Of a stretch of 64,000 bases of DNA, positions 1-8,543 are shown one piece after another. The DNA is taken from contig NZ_VIDQ01000035.1 of the NCBI RefSeq assembly GCF_009760915.1, forward strand, positions 1 through 64,000, read 5' to 3'. Positions within the stretch are counted from its first letter, which is position 1, and each line of letters begins with the position of its first letter. The position numbers and the translations under genes were made by a program. The stretch is from Azohydromonas aeria. GTDB taxonomy: Bacteria > Pseudomonadota > Gammaproteobacteria > Burkholderiales > Burkholderiaceae_C. The notes beneath the pieces are model-generated. The model was not told where the DNA came from, did no database searches, and worked only from the letters and a program-made list of their open reading frames with translations.

Positions 1-249
1 TTCTCGATGCTCACCATCAACGCCGACTCTCACCCGCTGATGCGGCGCTTTCACAAGCCCGGCGACGAGAAGCGCTCGGTGGTGGTGGTGCCCCAGGAGC
101 GGTGGCGGGACTGGCTCTACGCCGACGAGCGAGAGGCCCGGGCGCTGCTGCAGCCCTTCGACCCGGAAGCGTTCACGGCGAGCCCGGCACCGCGGCCAGC
201 GCGCAAGTCGGCCGGCGTCGAGGTGGCGAAGGACGATCCGGCGGCTTGA
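1..249 (+). CDS. SRAP-family (YedK/HMCES-type) protein, C-terminal fragment cut by window start
   Basis: Only the last 82 codons are present, and the frame is open from the first base. The visible residues (MLTINADSHP, then MRRFHKPGDEKRSVVV and a W-x-D-W-L segment) match the C-terminal part of SOS-response-associated peptidase (SRAP) proteins. These bind abasic sites in single-stranded DNA and form a protective crosslink through an N-terminal cysteine, which lies outside the window. The conserved His of this family's active site is consistent with the NADSHP segment. The last 25 residues are a low-complexity Ala/Pro/Lys tail. The ATG at 7 is internal to the domain and is not the true start. 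The family call is firm. The gene name yedK is not assigned because the catalytic half cannot be seen. Confidence 0.85.
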   Translation, partial: FSMLTINADSHPLMRRFHKPGDEKRSVVVVPQERWRDWLYADEREARALLQPFDPEAFTASPAPRPARKSAGVEVAKDDPAA

Positions 250-381
250 CCGGCAGGGTGCCAGGTGCCGCGGCGTCCAGGCCTCGTCGTCTTGTCAAGG
301 CCATGGCCCTGCCAACAACGGCACGGAGGGATTCCATGGGCGAAGTCGCGTCCAGGGGACCGCCGCGCATCAGCCTGCCGG

Positions 382-588
382 TCAGCGGCGCTTCTTGCGC
401 CGCGGCTTCGGCGCGGCGAACGGCGCCAGCCAGGCACTCACCGCGGCGCCAGCGGCCTGACGCGTGGCCGTGGCAGCGCTTTTCTTCGCGGTGCTCCTCG
501 CGCGACCCCGTGCCGCACCGGCGACGGCGTTGGCGCCGCTGAGCCACATGCTCAGGATGGGGTTCTTCTTCAGCCAGGGATTGCTCAT
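382..588 (-). CDS. small, strongly basic hypothetical protein (68 aa)
   Basis: The ORF reads MSNPWLKKNPILSMWLSGAN, continues through an Ala/Arg/Lys-rich middle, and ends in PKPRRKKRR. The start at 588 was chosen over the upstream ATG at 624 because AAGAGG lies 6 bases before it on the minus strand. Short proteins with the same N-terminal NPWLKKNPxLSMWLSGAN pattern and a basic tail are common hypotheticals in betaproteobacteria. The composition suggests nucleic-acid binding or phasin-like surface association, but no domain is recognised and no function is claimed. It stands alone, converging with nothing. Confidence 0.6.
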   Translation of the reverse strand: MSNPWLKKNPILSMWLSGANAVAGAARGRARSTAKKSAATATRQAAGAAVSAWLAPFAAPKPRRKKRR

Positions 589-1185
589 GCGGGGCCTCTT
601 GATCAGAGCTGCCAGTGTGTGCACAGGCCATCAGCGGGGCTGCCGGCCGGCACCGCAGTGACATGTAAGCCCTCTCCGACATGCTGTCAGCGGCGCCCCG
701 CAACTGCGTTTCAATGTCGAGCCTGAAACGTTGCCATTGCAACTTCCTCCAAACGACTGCACCACCGGCCCGGACCGCTTTGAGCCATGCACGCCCGAGG
801 TATCCAGGCTCAAGTGGGCTTGCCGCGGTTCGTCACGGTTGCCGCCAGACAGTCCTCGGGAGCAGATGGCGCGCGGTACACCGCCACCCACGACAATCGC
901 TTCACTGCGGATTGGCCAGGACTTGAGCGAGCACGGGAGCGCAACCACATCGGCCACCTTGCCGGCATGACCAGGTGCTGTGCAGCGCGCTTGCGCCACC
1001 AGCGCCGCCGGGCCTGTCGTGCCGGGGTCGATCCGGTCATGTTGGCACCCCGCCCGGAACCGCTGTCACCGGCCAGGCAAGGCCCAGCGCCCATGGCGAC
1101 CGTGACGCCTGCACGGCTGGGCGCTGGTTCGTGCCAGGCGCGCGCACAGCGCACAATCATCGCTTCCCGGCATGGAGCAGGTCAC
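589..1185. other. non-coding stretch upstream of the AraC-type regulator
   Basis: Open frames cross this stretch on both strands, but none has a recognisable domain or a convincing ribosome-binding site. The plus frame that runs into the AraC gene from base 787 is Arg/Pro/Ala-rich and lacks family similarity, so I treat it as readthrough. Nothing else is identified. Confidence 0.5.
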
Positions 1186-2160
1186 ATGGCACACGCACAT
1201 GGTTTCGCCACCTTGTCGCTGCCGCCGCACCGGCGGGTGGCCGGCTGGACGCAGGCGGTGTCCGACCGCTTCGTGGAGTCGGGCTTCCAGATCGAGGAGC
1301 CTGAGGGCTTCGACGCCGCCATGCTCAACCGCGACCTGGCCGCGCTGTCGCTCACGTGTTTTCGCTCCAGCGGGCACGGCAGCAAGCGCGTGACGCGCTC
1401 GCAGCGCCAGGCCGCGCGTGGAGCGGAGGAGTTCTTCCTGCTCAACCTGCAGCTCGCCGGCCGTGGCGCGGTGCGCCAGGCGGGCCGCGAGACCTGGCTG
1501 GCGCCGGGCGAATACGCCATCTACGACACGCGCCGCCCCTACGAACTGGCCTACGACGCCGACTACCGGCAGGCGGTGCTGCGCATTCCCAGGCGCGAGC
1601 TGCTGGCGCGGCTGGGCGGCTGTGATGCGCTGGTGGCCCGGGCCGCTGCGGCCAACACGCTGCCGGGCCGGCTGCTGCAGCCCATGCTCACGGCGCTCGG
1701 TGAGGATATGCCGGCGTCGCAGCCCGGCACCGCGGGCGACCTTGCCTGCGCCCTGCTCGACGTCATCACGGCGGGCCTGCGGGAGCTGCGCAGCGAGGCG
1801 GCGCCCTCGAACTGCCCGCGGTTCGAACGCGTCAAGGCCCAGGCCATGGCGCGGCTGCACGATCCGTCGCTGACGCTGGGCGCTCTCGCCCAGGCGGCGG
1901 GCGTGTCGCTGCGCGGCCTGCACCAGCTGTTCCGGGCGCAGGGCTGCACGGCTTCGCGCTGGATCTGGCAGCAGCGGCTGGCCGCCTGCGAGCGCGTGCT
2001 GCGCGACCCGGCCGCCTCGCACCGCACGATCACGCAGGTCGCCTTCGACCACGGCTTCAGCGACGCGGCGCACTTCAGCCGGGCCTTTCAGCAGCGCTAC
2101 GGATGCTCGCCCAGCGAGCACCGGCGCCGCTGCAATGCTGCCGTGCAGCGCAGGGGCTGA
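1186..2160 (+). CDS. AraC-family transcriptional regulator (AraC-binding-like domain plus HTH)
   Basis: A 324-residue regulator. Residues about 20-200 fit the AraC_binding_2 sensor domain (FFLLNLQLAG, then APGEYAIYDTRRPYEL). Residues about 220-320 hold the paired AraC helix-turn-helix: LTLGALAQAAGVSLRGLHQL, then ITQVAFDHGFSDAAHFSRAF and the closing GCSPSEHRRR. The ATG at 1186 is preferred because GGAG sits 8 bases upstream; the same frame is open from 787. Close family members such as FeaR and NphR regulate aromatic or amine catabolic genes. The gene converges with the cyclase-family gene on the opposite strand, so its target is not obvious. Family call is firm, ligand unknown. Confidence 0.9.
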   Translation: MAHAHGFATLSLPPHRRVAGWTQAVSDRFVESGFQIEEPEGFDAAMLNRDLAALSLTCFRSSGHGSKRVTRSQRQAARGAEEFFLLNLQLAGRGAVRQAGRETWLAPGEYAIYDTRRPYELAYDADYRQAVLRIPRRELLARLGGCDALVARAAAANTLPGRLLQPMLTALGEDMPASQPGTAGDLACALLDVITAGLRELRSEAAPSNCPRFERVKAQAMARLHDPSLTLGALAQAAGVSLRGLHQLFRAQGCTASRWIWQQRLAACERVLRDPAASHRTITQVAFDHGFSDAAHFSRAFQQRYGCSPSEHRRRCNAAVQRRG

Positions 2161-2184
2161 AACGGCGCGCCAGCGCCCAAGCTT

Positions 2185-3147
2185 TCAGCGGATGGCGATG
2201 GGCGCCACCGGCGAGCCCGAGGCGCCCACCAGCGGCAGCGGCGTCATGACGAACAGGAACTCGTGCGCGCCGTCCGCAGCCAGCGTTTCGAGGTCGAGGT
2301 TCTCGATGTTGTAGATGCCGGCCTGCGTGCCCATGATCTGGTGGCAGGGCCACAGCACCGCGGCGTCGTGCGGGTTGGGCACGACGTCGCAGCCGTAGGT
2401 GTCGCAGCCGGTGGCCGCGGGCTTCTGGCGCACGATCCACTCGCAGGCCTGCGCTCCCCAGCCGGGCGCCTTGCCGGTGTAGGCAGCCGGATCACCCTTC
2501 CACAGCTGCGCCCAGCCGGTGCGCATGAGCAAGGTGTCGCCTTCGCGCAGGGTGAGCTTCTGGCGTGCCAGCGCGCCCTGCAGGTCGGCCGCCGTGACCT
2601 CGTAGCCGGGCGGCAGCCGCTGCACGCCCTTGTAGGCCGCCACATCGATCATCACGCCGCGCGTGACGAAGGGGCCGGCGTGCTCGATGCCCAGGCGCTG
2701 CAGCCCGTTGCGCCGCACGAACTCGCGCCGGTCGTTGCCATTGTAGTAGAGGTCGCCGATGCCCACGTGCCCGAGCCCGTCGAGCTGCGTGCCGACCTGT
2801 CCCAGCTCGCCAGAGACGAAGTCGAGGTTGGCCGTCAGCGCGTTCTGGCTCGGCGGCTCGTCGGCGTGCGGGATGGTGAGCTGGAAGGACCGCCCGCCCC
2901 AGATGGGCATGTCGGATCGAAACGGCTGGGCCAGCGAGTGGATGCGCCCGGTCCTGGCCAGGCGCAGCGCCGCGAGCGTGCGCTCGGGCGTGATGCGGTT
3001 GGCCGCGCCGCGCTGGTCCTGCGCACCCCACTCGGACGGGAACCAGGAGGGCGCCTCGGCAGCCAGGGCCGGCGCAGCCGCGCAGGCCAGGAGCAGCGAG
3101 GCCACCGCATGGCGGCTGTGGAAGGGACGTGTGGCTTGGGCAGGCAT
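2185..3147 (-). CDS. cyclase-family (kynurenine formamidase-like) hydrolase, exported
   Basis: A 320-residue member of the cyclase family (PF04199), which includes metal-dependent hydrolases such as kynurenine formamidase and isatin hydrolase. The N-terminus has a basic start, a hydrophobic core (VASLLLACAAAPALAA) and an Ala-x-Ala site near residue 30, suggesting export to the periplasm. The family metal motif H-x-G-T-H-x-D-x(3)-H appears as GTQLDGLGH at residues 119-127, with Gln in place of the second His; Asp and the last His are kept. The start at 3147 has GAGGAAG just upstream. The substrate is unknown. It stands alone, convergent with the AraC gene. Confidence 0.85.
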   Translation of the reverse strand: MPAQATRPFHSRHAVASLLLACAAAPALAAEAPSWFPSEWGAQDQRGAANRITPERTLAALRLARTGRIHSLAQPFRSDMPIWGGRSFQLTIPHADEPPSQNALTANLDFVSGELGQVGTQLDGLGHVGIGDLYYNGNDRREFVRRNGLQRLGIEHAGPFVTRGVMIDVAAYKGVQRLPPGYEVTAADLQGALARQKLTLREGDTLLMRTGWAQLWKGDPAAYTGKAPGWGAQACEWIVRQKPAATGCDTYGCDVVPNPHDAAVLWPCHQIMGTQAGIYNIENLDLETLAADGAHEFLFVMTPLPLVGASGSPVAPIAIR

Positions 3148-3330
3148 GTCTTCCTCGTGGTGTCGGTGCGGGCGGTCCATGCGGACCACGACAAGGAAGG
3201 TGCCTTGGAGAGCCAGCGCCATCTTGCCTGCCCGTGCCGGGCGCTTGTCCCTCAATGCAAGATGGAGTCCTTGGCGGGACCTCGTCCAGGCACGGCCGTG
3301 GCCCGACCGGAACATGAGGGGGACCCACCG

Positions 3331-3630
3331 ATGAAACGAATCCCGGCATCCGTGGCCGCGGCTGTCCTGGCCACGTCGCTGCAGGCGCTGGCGCACGGCG
3401 GCGGCCTGGACGCCAGCGGCTGCCATCACAACCGCAAGACAGGGGACTATCACTGCCATCGCGCTCAGCCCGAGCCGGTGCGCTCGCCGTCCAGCCAGGC
3501 CGCCGCGGATGCCTTGCAGGATGAGCGCCGCGCTGCAGCCGCTCCCGGCGCTCCGACCTGCCATGTCGGCCCGCGTGGCGGTACCTACACCATTACGGCC
3601 AGCGGGCGAAAGAACTACGCGGGATGTTGA
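3331..3630 (+). CDS. YHYH-domain secreted small protein
   Basis: A 99-residue protein with a signal peptide (MKRIPASVAAAVLATSLQAL, cleavage after ALA-HG or nearby). The mature start HGGGLDASGCHHNRKTGDYHCH is the YHYH-type motif, a His/Cys-rich segment thought to bind metal and often found beside excalibur-like or SH3 domains. A second segment, CHVGPRGGTYTITASGRKNYAGC, closes the protein; this short repeat is frequent in secreted proteins that accompany nucleases. The start has GAGGGGG about 10 bases upstream. It converges with the NucA-type endonuclease gene. Function is unproven. Confidence 0.75.
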   Translation: MKRIPASVAAAVLATSLQALAHGGGLDASGCHHNRKTGDYHCHRAQPEPVRSPSSQAAADALQDERRAAAAPGAPTCHVGPRGGTYTITASGRKNYAGC

Positions 3631-3690
3631 AGGACCTGGCCGCAAGCTCGAAAAGAGCTGAGCAGGTTCGAGATCGGCTGGCCGAGAAGG

Positions 3691-4488
3691 TCAGTCCGCA
3701 GGGTTGATACCCGGCAGGAACTCGATGCCGGTGCGTTGCACCAGTTCCCGATAGCTGATGGGCTTGCCCGCGCGCGCCTCGTTCTCGTTTTCCACCCAGT
3801 GCGCCCACGCCCGGTTCGTGCCGGCGTCGTAGACCAGCTTGTAGAGTTGTGCCGGCACCCACACCCTGCCCTTGCCGATGACCTGGGCGCCGGCGGCCGG
3901 GTACACCGGGCCGGTGAAGACGTAGACCGGGCCCTTGGCCCGACGCACGTAGCGCCGGGTGTCGTTCTCGATACCCGCCCAAGTTTTGCGATTGTTCTCG
4001 GGTGCCTGGGGAACCATGTTTGCGAGGCTGAATGACTGCGCCATGGCCTGCGCGGTCGGCATGTCGGCAGCCGGGGCCATGTGGCCGCGGTCGAAGCCGC
4101 TGCCGCGATAGTCCTCCAGCGTGGCACGCTCTGCCTGCGGCAGGCGCGCGTCGGCGTAGAACTTGTTGGTACGCTCCTCGTCGGCCGCGTCGGCCAACTG
4201 CGCGGCGGTGAGTCTTTCAACGGCGAAGATCGGCGTCTTGGTTCGGCCTGAGTGCAGCACGGCGAAGGCATCGAAGCAGAGGTCGCGCGGCTGCCTGGCC
4301 TGCAGGTCCGGCACGCGCGGCAGTTCGCCGGGAAAGAACTGGCGGCACTGCTTGAAGCCGGCCACCGGCTCGCCCGACACGATCGCCGGTGCCGGCACCT
4401 GCCTGGGCACGGGTGCGCGCGCATCGCAGGCGGCCAGTGCCAGGACACAGGCCACGCCAAGTAGGGATAAACGGATTGTTGTCGTCAT
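3691..4488 (-). CDS. DNA/RNA non-specific endonuclease (NucA/Nuc1 type), lipoprotein
   Basis: A 265-residue member of the endonuclease NS family (beta-beta-alpha metal nucleases). The signature DRGHMAPA begins at residue 133; His136 would be the general base, and the downstream NNRKTW segment supplies the metal-binding Asn. The N-terminus is a lipoprotein signal with lipobox LALAAC, the lipidated Cys being residue 21, so the enzyme should be membrane-anchored in the envelope and act on extracellular or periplasmic nucleic acid. Length fits a single-domain nuclease. The same frame stays open well upstream, but the ATG at 4488 places the lipobox correctly. No immunity partner is seen. Confidence 0.9.
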   Translation of the reverse strand: MTTTIRLSLLGVACVLALAACDARAPVPRQVPAPAIVSGEPVAGFKQCRQFFPGELPRVPDLQARQPRDLCFDAFAVLHSGRTKTPIFAVERLTAAQLADAADEERTNKFYADARLPQAERATLEDYRGSGFDRGHMAPAADMPTAQAMAQSFSLANMVPQAPENNRKTWAGIENDTRRYVRRAKGPVYVFTGPVYPAAGAQVIGKGRVWVPAQLYKLVYDAGTNRAWAHWVENENEARAGKPISYRELVQRTGIEFLPGINPAD

Positions 4489-4531
4489 GGCAAGGCATTG
4501 TCTGCGCGCGCGCCATGCACCCGGCATCCGG

Positions 4532-4636
4532 TCATTCGCGGGCGATCGTGGTCGGGGCGATGCCCAGCATGCGCTTGAACGTGCGGCTAAGATGGGCCGA
4601 GTCCGCGAAGCCTGCCAGGTGCGCAGCCTGCGTGTG
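4532..4636 (-). pseudogene. remnant of an AraC-family regulator (C-terminal HTH only)
   Basis: About 35 codons read AAHLAGFADSAHLSRTFKR followed by MLGIAPTTI, which is the second helix-turn-helix and closing motif of an AraC-type regulator. Upstream on the same strand the similarity stops abruptly in an Arg-rich shadow frame, with no sensor domain and no first HTH. I read it as a gene scar. It abuts a cytochrome c-like scar on the other strand. Confidence 0.7.
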
Positions 4637-4696
4637 AAGGCGCCTGCCGCGGCGGTGGGCCGGTCCGAGTTGGCGCAGGACAGCAGCCCGTCGGCG

Positions 4697-4795
4697 CAGC
4701 ACCCGCCGATCCGCCTCAGCGGACAAGAAATCGCGGATATCGTGCGTTTTCTGGGGGCGCTGCCCGGACCCATCGTCGAAGCCCCGGCGCCATGA
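4697..4795 (+). pseudogene. remnant of a cytochrome c-type protein C-terminus
   Basis: About 32 codons read PPIRLSGQEIADIVRFLGAL followed by PGP and a stop. This resembles the last helix of cytochrome c peroxidase/MauG-type dihaem proteins or class I cytochromes (L-S-x-x-E-I-A-D-I-V-x-F-L-x-x-L-x-G). No CxxCH haem site precedes it in frame. The opposite-strand AraC scar ends about 60 bases away, so two unrelated gene ends have been joined by deletion. The match is short. Confidence 0.45.
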
Positions 4796-4836
4796 ATGCA
4801 GTCCCCTGACTCGCGCCCCCGAGGAGCCTGCCTGCC

Positions 4837-5532
4837 ATGCCCTTGCCCGCCTGCCGCCTCGTGCTGTTCGACTTCGACGGCACGCTGGCCGACTCCTTCC
4901 CGTTCTTCGTCGAGGTGCTGGGTGAGCTCGCGCGCCGTCACGGCTTCACGCCCGTGACCCCGCAGCAGATACCGCTCATGCGGCGCCAGGACGTGCGCGC
5001 CAACATGCGCCTGGTGGGCCTGCCAGCGTGGAAGCTGCCGCACGTGGCGGCAAGCTTCATGCAGCTGATGCAGTCGCGCCGCGCTGCCGTCCCGCTGTTC
5101 GCTGGCGTGCAGGAGACGCTGGCCTTCCTGCGCGAGCAGGGCATGACGCTGGCGCTGCTGACCTCGAATTCGGCAGTCAACGCGGTGCGCACGCTGGGCC
5201 CTGCCAGCGCAGCGCATTTCGCATACCTCGAAGGCGGCAGCCCGATCCTGGGCAAGCGGGCGCGGATCAGGCGGGTGCTGGCTCGCAGCGGCATCCCGGC
5301 TTCGCAGGCGCTCTACGTTGGCGACCAGATCTCGGACTTGCGCGCCGCGCATGCCGCAGGAGTCGCCTTCGCAGCCGTGGCCTGGGGCTACGGCGAGATC
5401 GATTCCTTGCGCCAGGCCGGCGCGGACCAGGTCTTTGCCGACGTTGGAGAACTGCGGCGGCTGGTCAGCGACTTGGGATGCACGAGCCCGGCGGATTGCA
5501 CAGAGTTCTCCTGTGCCCGCCCCCGCGGCTGA
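4837..5532 (+). CDS. HAD-superfamily hydrolase (phosphoglycolate phosphatase-like)
   Basis: A 231-residue HAD hydrolase with all four motifs. Motif I is LFDFDGTLADS, with the nucleophile Asp12 and acid/base Asp14. Motif II is LLTSNS, the motif III lysine lies in LGKRARIRRVL, and motif IV is YVGDQISDLRAA. The helical insert between motifs I and II is a small C1 cap typical of Gph/PGP-like phosphatases. It probably dephosphorylates a small metabolite in the cytoplasm; the substrate is not predictable. The OsmC gene converges on its 3' end 12 bases away. Confidence 0.9.
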   Translation: MPLPACRLVLFDFDGTLADSFPFFVEVLGELARRHGFTPVTPQQIPLMRRQDVRANMRLVGLPAWKLPHVAASFMQLMQSRRAAVPLFAGVQETLAFLREQGMTLALLTSNSAVNAVRTLGPASAAHFAYLEGGSPILGKRARIRRVLARSGIPASQALYVGDQISDLRAAHAAGVAFAAVAWGYGEIDSLRQAGADQVFADVGELRRLVSDLGCTSPADCTEFSCARPRG

Positions 5533-5544
5533 GAAGCATGCGGA

Positions 5545-5955
5545 CTACGAGCCCTGCGGCGCCAGCTCGGTCACGACCTCGGTAGTCACCTGCGTCATCA
5601 GCTTGTGGACGGGGCACTTGGCCGCCACGTTGAGCAACTCCTGGCGCTGCGCATCGCTCAGTGCACCCGTGATGTCCAGCGTCACGCGCAGCCGGTAGAC
5701 CCCCTGGCGCTCCTGGCTGTCGTCACGCTCGACGCTGGCGCGGATGTCCTCGACGGGGATGTGCCTGCGCTGCGCGTACCACAGCGCCGTGAGCGCCTTG
5801 CAGGCACCCAGGGCGCTGTCGTAGAGATCATGTGGCGTCACGCCAAGGTCTTCGCCACCGTTGGCCGGCGGCTCGTCGACCGCGAAGATGTGGTTTCCCA
5901 CGCGGATGGTGTGCTTCATCTTCTGCGCGCGATCACGAACGACTTCGATGGTCAT
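5545..5955 (-). CDS. OsmC-family peroxiredoxin-like protein
   Basis: A 136-residue OsmC/Ohr-fold protein. The two reactive cysteines of the family are in the expected places: SALGACKAL, and later AAKCPVHKL. The family reduces organic hydroperoxides, and related members bind small electrophiles. The start at 5955 is chosen because CGGAG lies 7 bases upstream and the MTIEVV N-terminus aligns with the family; an open frame continues upstream without similarity. A perfect 22-bp palindrome lies 65-86 bases upstream of the start. It is monocistronic and converges with the HAD gene. Confidence 0.88.
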   Translation of the reverse strand: MTIEVVRDRAQKMKHTIRVGNHIFAVDEPPANGGEDLGVTPHDLYDSALGACKALTALWYAQRRHIPVEDIRASVERDDSQERQGVYRLRVTLDITGALSDAQRQELLNVAAKCPVHKLMTQVTTEVVTELAPQGS

Positions 5956-6657
5956 CGACTGGCTCCGGTAGAAGGGACTGCGCATTGTTGCGGCAGCACG
6001 GCATCCGCCTTCGCTCAGCCGATGCTGCTGCAGCAGCATCGCGTGCTGCAGGGGTGTGTGCAGACCGCACCCGGACCGGCCGACCGCCGTCTGGGGTAGG
6101 CAGCAGTCAGCGCGTACAACGGGCACACGCCGTCCGCCTCGCGTGCCGTGCGTGCGCAGGCAAGTGCTGCGTCACGCAGCGGCTCCTTGTCGATCCGTAC
6201 ACCGTCGCGCTCGAGCCGGCGTCAAGCCTCGTCGAGCAAATCAAATACCGCCTGCGTGCGCCATCGAGCTGCTGCACACGGGACTGGAACTGTGCACGCA
6301 TGTGCAGCCGGCCACGCGAAGGCTGCCGATCGGGCGCCACGGGGCGCTCCAGTGCTCGCAGCGTGACCATGGGCGAGAAGCCGAGCGCCACGCCGCCGAC
6401 GCTGGCCGCTGGCGTCACGCCGGCCAGCGTGCCGAAGGGGAAGAGGTCAAGGGCAGCCCGGCTGCGTTGCCGTGCTGGTTCGATGTTGGAGGCATGGGCA
6501 TCCGGCACCGCCAGGTCCAGGTCGCGGATCTGGAAGGCGTGGCTGGCCGTGGCGCGACCGGGCTGCTACAGGGGACAACCCGGCAGCGCCCGAAGCTGTG
6601 CAGGGACACTGAAGCCGATGGTTCCTGGAGAAGTCCGCTCTTGGCGTGCAGGGGGTT
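5956..6657. other. 702-base stretch without a supported gene
   Basis: I find no ORF with a recognisable domain. A minus-strand frame from 6508 to 6107 is open, but its second half is Arg/Cys-rich and has no ribosome-binding site. The only clear structure is the 22-bp palindrome at 6020-6041, which could serve the OsmC promoter on the minus strand. Confidence 0.5.
6020..6041. promoter_or_regulatory. perfect 22-bp palindrome upstream of the OsmC gene
   Basis: The half-site CGATGCTGCTG is followed immediately by its exact inverse complement, giving 11-bp arms with no spacer. It lies 65 bases upstream of the OsmC start. It could be an operator or a cruciform/hairpin. No T-run follows on either strand, so it is not a standard terminator. 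Confidence 0.5.
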
Positions 6658-7104
6658 TCAGGACCGGGGCAGGCGGCCGGGCAGACCAATACGTACCGGC
6701 GCGCCGGCCTCGTCGAGCTCGATGTCGCCGGTCAATGCCACGGGATGTTCCAAGCTCCACACCGAGACGGTGAGAACCGGCAGGGACGGCGTCGCCTGCT
6801 CGTCACCGGATAGCGGCAGTCTCGTGGCCAAGTGCATCACGACCAGCGTCGCGTCGTGGTCCTCGCCAACGGCGAAGGCGGCCCTGGACTCCAGCTCCGC
6901 GAGGTCCTCCACCGTGTGGTCGTGTGGCGGCTCGACATCGATCACGGCACGCTCGTTTCCCGCTGCCAGGTCTGCGGTCCGAAACACTTGCCAGCGGCCG
7001 GCGAAATGAGACAGGCGCACGCCCGGCGCGGCGTAGCGGCGCGACAGCCGGGCGTAGACAGCATGAAGCAGCTCCGGCGGCTGCTGTTCGAGCATCGAGA
7101 ACAT
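6658..7104 (-). CDS. hypothetical protein (148 aa)
   Basis: The ORF has a normal mix of residues (FSMLEQQPPELLHAVYARLS, later HDHTVEDLAELE and TVSVWSLEHPVALTGDIEL) rather than the Arg/Pro-rich look of shadow frames here. No family is recognised. The start is uncertain: ATG at 7104 has no good ribosome-binding site, and ATG at 7095 is an alternative. It runs in the same direction as the hypothetical gene at 7237-7548, separated by 132 bases, so they may be cotranscribed. Confidence 0.5.
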   Translation of the reverse strand: MFSMLEQQPPELLHAVYARLSRRYAAPGVRLSHFAGRWQVFRTADLAAGNERAVIDVEPPHDHTVEDLAELESRAAFAVGEDHDATLVVMHLATRLPLSGDEQATPSLPVLTVSVWSLEHPVALTGDIELDEAGAPVRIGLPGRLPRS

Positions 7105-7236
7105 GGCGCGGCACTTTGCCAGCCGAACGGCTCATGCCTGCGCCCTTGTTGCAGCGCCGTCACACCGAGCGGGACGGTGTGCGTGACATCAGGCCACCCC
7201 GGCAGCGATTCGGCCTGGAGGCCGTGCCGGGATGGA

Positions 7237-7548
7237 TCAGGCGTGTCCCGGCGGGTAAGCGAAGCCGCCGCCGTGCTCCATCTCCAGGCGGCTTTCCTCA
7301 AGCAGATCTTCCTGCACCGGGTCCGGGGCGCCGCCTTCGCTGACATGCACCCGGTACCAGGCAGCGATCAGCGGCACCACCAGCGGCTGTGGGCCGTCCA
7401 CGAGCTCGGCGAGGTCCAGGTCGCTGGCTTCGCAGATCGCCGCGATGGGCGCCATGCTGAAGCGCACCCGGCCGTTGTCCGAATCGAGCGACAGGCGCAG
7501 GTCCGCGAACTCGACGCCCTCGGGGATGGTGACACGCAGCTCTCTCAT
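7237..7548 (-). CDS. hypothetical acidic protein (103 aa)
   Basis: An acidic protein beginning MRELRVTIPEGVEFADLRLS with no signal peptide, membrane segment or recognisable domain. A strong GGAGGAG lies 5 bases upstream of the start, which supports a real gene. It ends in a Gly/Pro/His-rich tail. It is followed in the same direction by another hypothetical gene. Function unknown. Confidence 0.6.
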   Translation of the reverse strand: MRELRVTIPEGVEFADLRLSLDSDNGRVRFSMAPIAAICEASDLDLAELVDGPQPLVVPLIAAWYRVHVSEGGAPDPVQEDLLEESRLEMEHGGGFAYPPGHA

Positions 7549-7685
7549 GGCGCTCCTCCCAGCCTTGCCATGCCGGGATCTTGTCCCGTCACCGCGCCCT
7601 TTGGCCGTGGTGCCATGGAAATCCCTGCCGCGGCTGCCGAATCACTCCAGCGGGCGGTGCAGGGCGTCTACAGGGCATCGAGCCG

Positions 7686-8390
7686 TCAGGACGCGGCGGC
7701 CTCGGCGCCGGGCGTATCGGCGGCCGACGGCGCTGCGGCTGATTCCTCGCCTGCGGCACGCGCAGGTTCGCTCGCGCCCTTGGCAGCGCTGGTCTTGCCA
7801 GCTGCCTTCTTGCCCGCAGCCTTCTTGGCAGAGATTTTCTTGGCAGCAGCCTTCCTGGCGGGTGCTTTCTTCGCTGCGGGCGCCGCGGCATCGATCCCCT
7901 CGGCCTGTGCAGCAGCATCGGTCGTCGCAGCCTGGGTACGCGTCTTCTTGGCAGCGGCCTTCTTGGCGGCAGCCTTCTTCGCAGGCGCCGGTGCCGGTGC
8001 CTCAGCGGACTTCTTGGCCGCCGGCGCAGCCGTCTTGGCGCCGCGCGGGGCACGCCCTTCCTCCATGCCGAAGCGCTTGGCAGCCTTGGCGTCCGTCGTG
8101 GCCAGGTGGGCTCCCTTGGCGGTCACAGGCTGCTCCAGTCGCACGGCGCCACCCTCGTCCATCTTGGCCAGCGTCTGCGCCAGCTTGGCCACCGCGCGCG
8201 CGAGCTGCTTGACGGTCTTGGCGCCGACCGCGAGGTTGGCGAGGTCGATCTTCGTGCGGAACGTGGCTGCTGCGGCGATGGGCTGCGGCGCCTTCTTCGC
8301 GGCGGCCTTCCTGGCAACAGGTGCAGCCGTCTTCGCAACGGCTTTCTTGGCGGCAACTTTCTTGGTTGCGGCGGTCTTTCTGGTCGGCAT
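7686..8390 (-). CDS. histone H1-like Lys/Ala-rich protein (AlgP/HctB-like)
   Basis: A 234-residue protein with a basic N-terminal tail (MPTRKTAATKKVAAKKAVAK), a more globular centre at about residues 42-115 (TFRTKIDLANLAVGAKTVKQ, predicted amphipathic helix), and a C-terminal half made of AAKKAAAKK, KISAKKAAGKKAAGK and similar repeats, ending acidic. This is the composition of bacterial histone H1-like proteins such as AlgP and HctB, which bind DNA non-specifically through Lys-Ala repeats. The central segment also recalls phasin-like helices, so a PHA-granule role is the alternative. It appears monocistronic. Confidence 0.75.
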   Translation of the reverse strand: MPTRKTAATKKVAAKKAVAKTAAPVARKAAAKKAPQPIAAAATFRTKIDLANLAVGAKTVKQLARAVAKLAQTLAKMDEGGAVRLEQPVTAKGAHLATTDAKAAKRFGMEEGRAPRGAKTAAPAAKKSAEAPAPAPAKKAAAKKAAAKKTRTQAATTDAAAQAEGIDAAAPAAKKAPARKAAAKKISAKKAAGKKAAGKTSAAKGASEPARAAGEESAAAPSAADTPGAEAAAS

Positions 8391-8543
8391 GGTGGTGTTA
8401 CTTCCTCAACGAAAATTGTGACGTAGCGTCTGCAGAGGATACCGGCAAGACGCCGGGCGCTCTTGCAATGCCTGCCAGGCCGGCCAGCCCGGCGCCGCGC
8501 GCGCTACAGTGGTCGCATGCAACTCGATGGCAGGAAAGCATCT

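Noticed and set aside
787..1185. An N-terminal extension of the AraC gene
   Set aside because: The frame is open, but the added 133 residues are Arg/Pro-rich without similarity, and a good GGAG site precedes the ATG at 1186.
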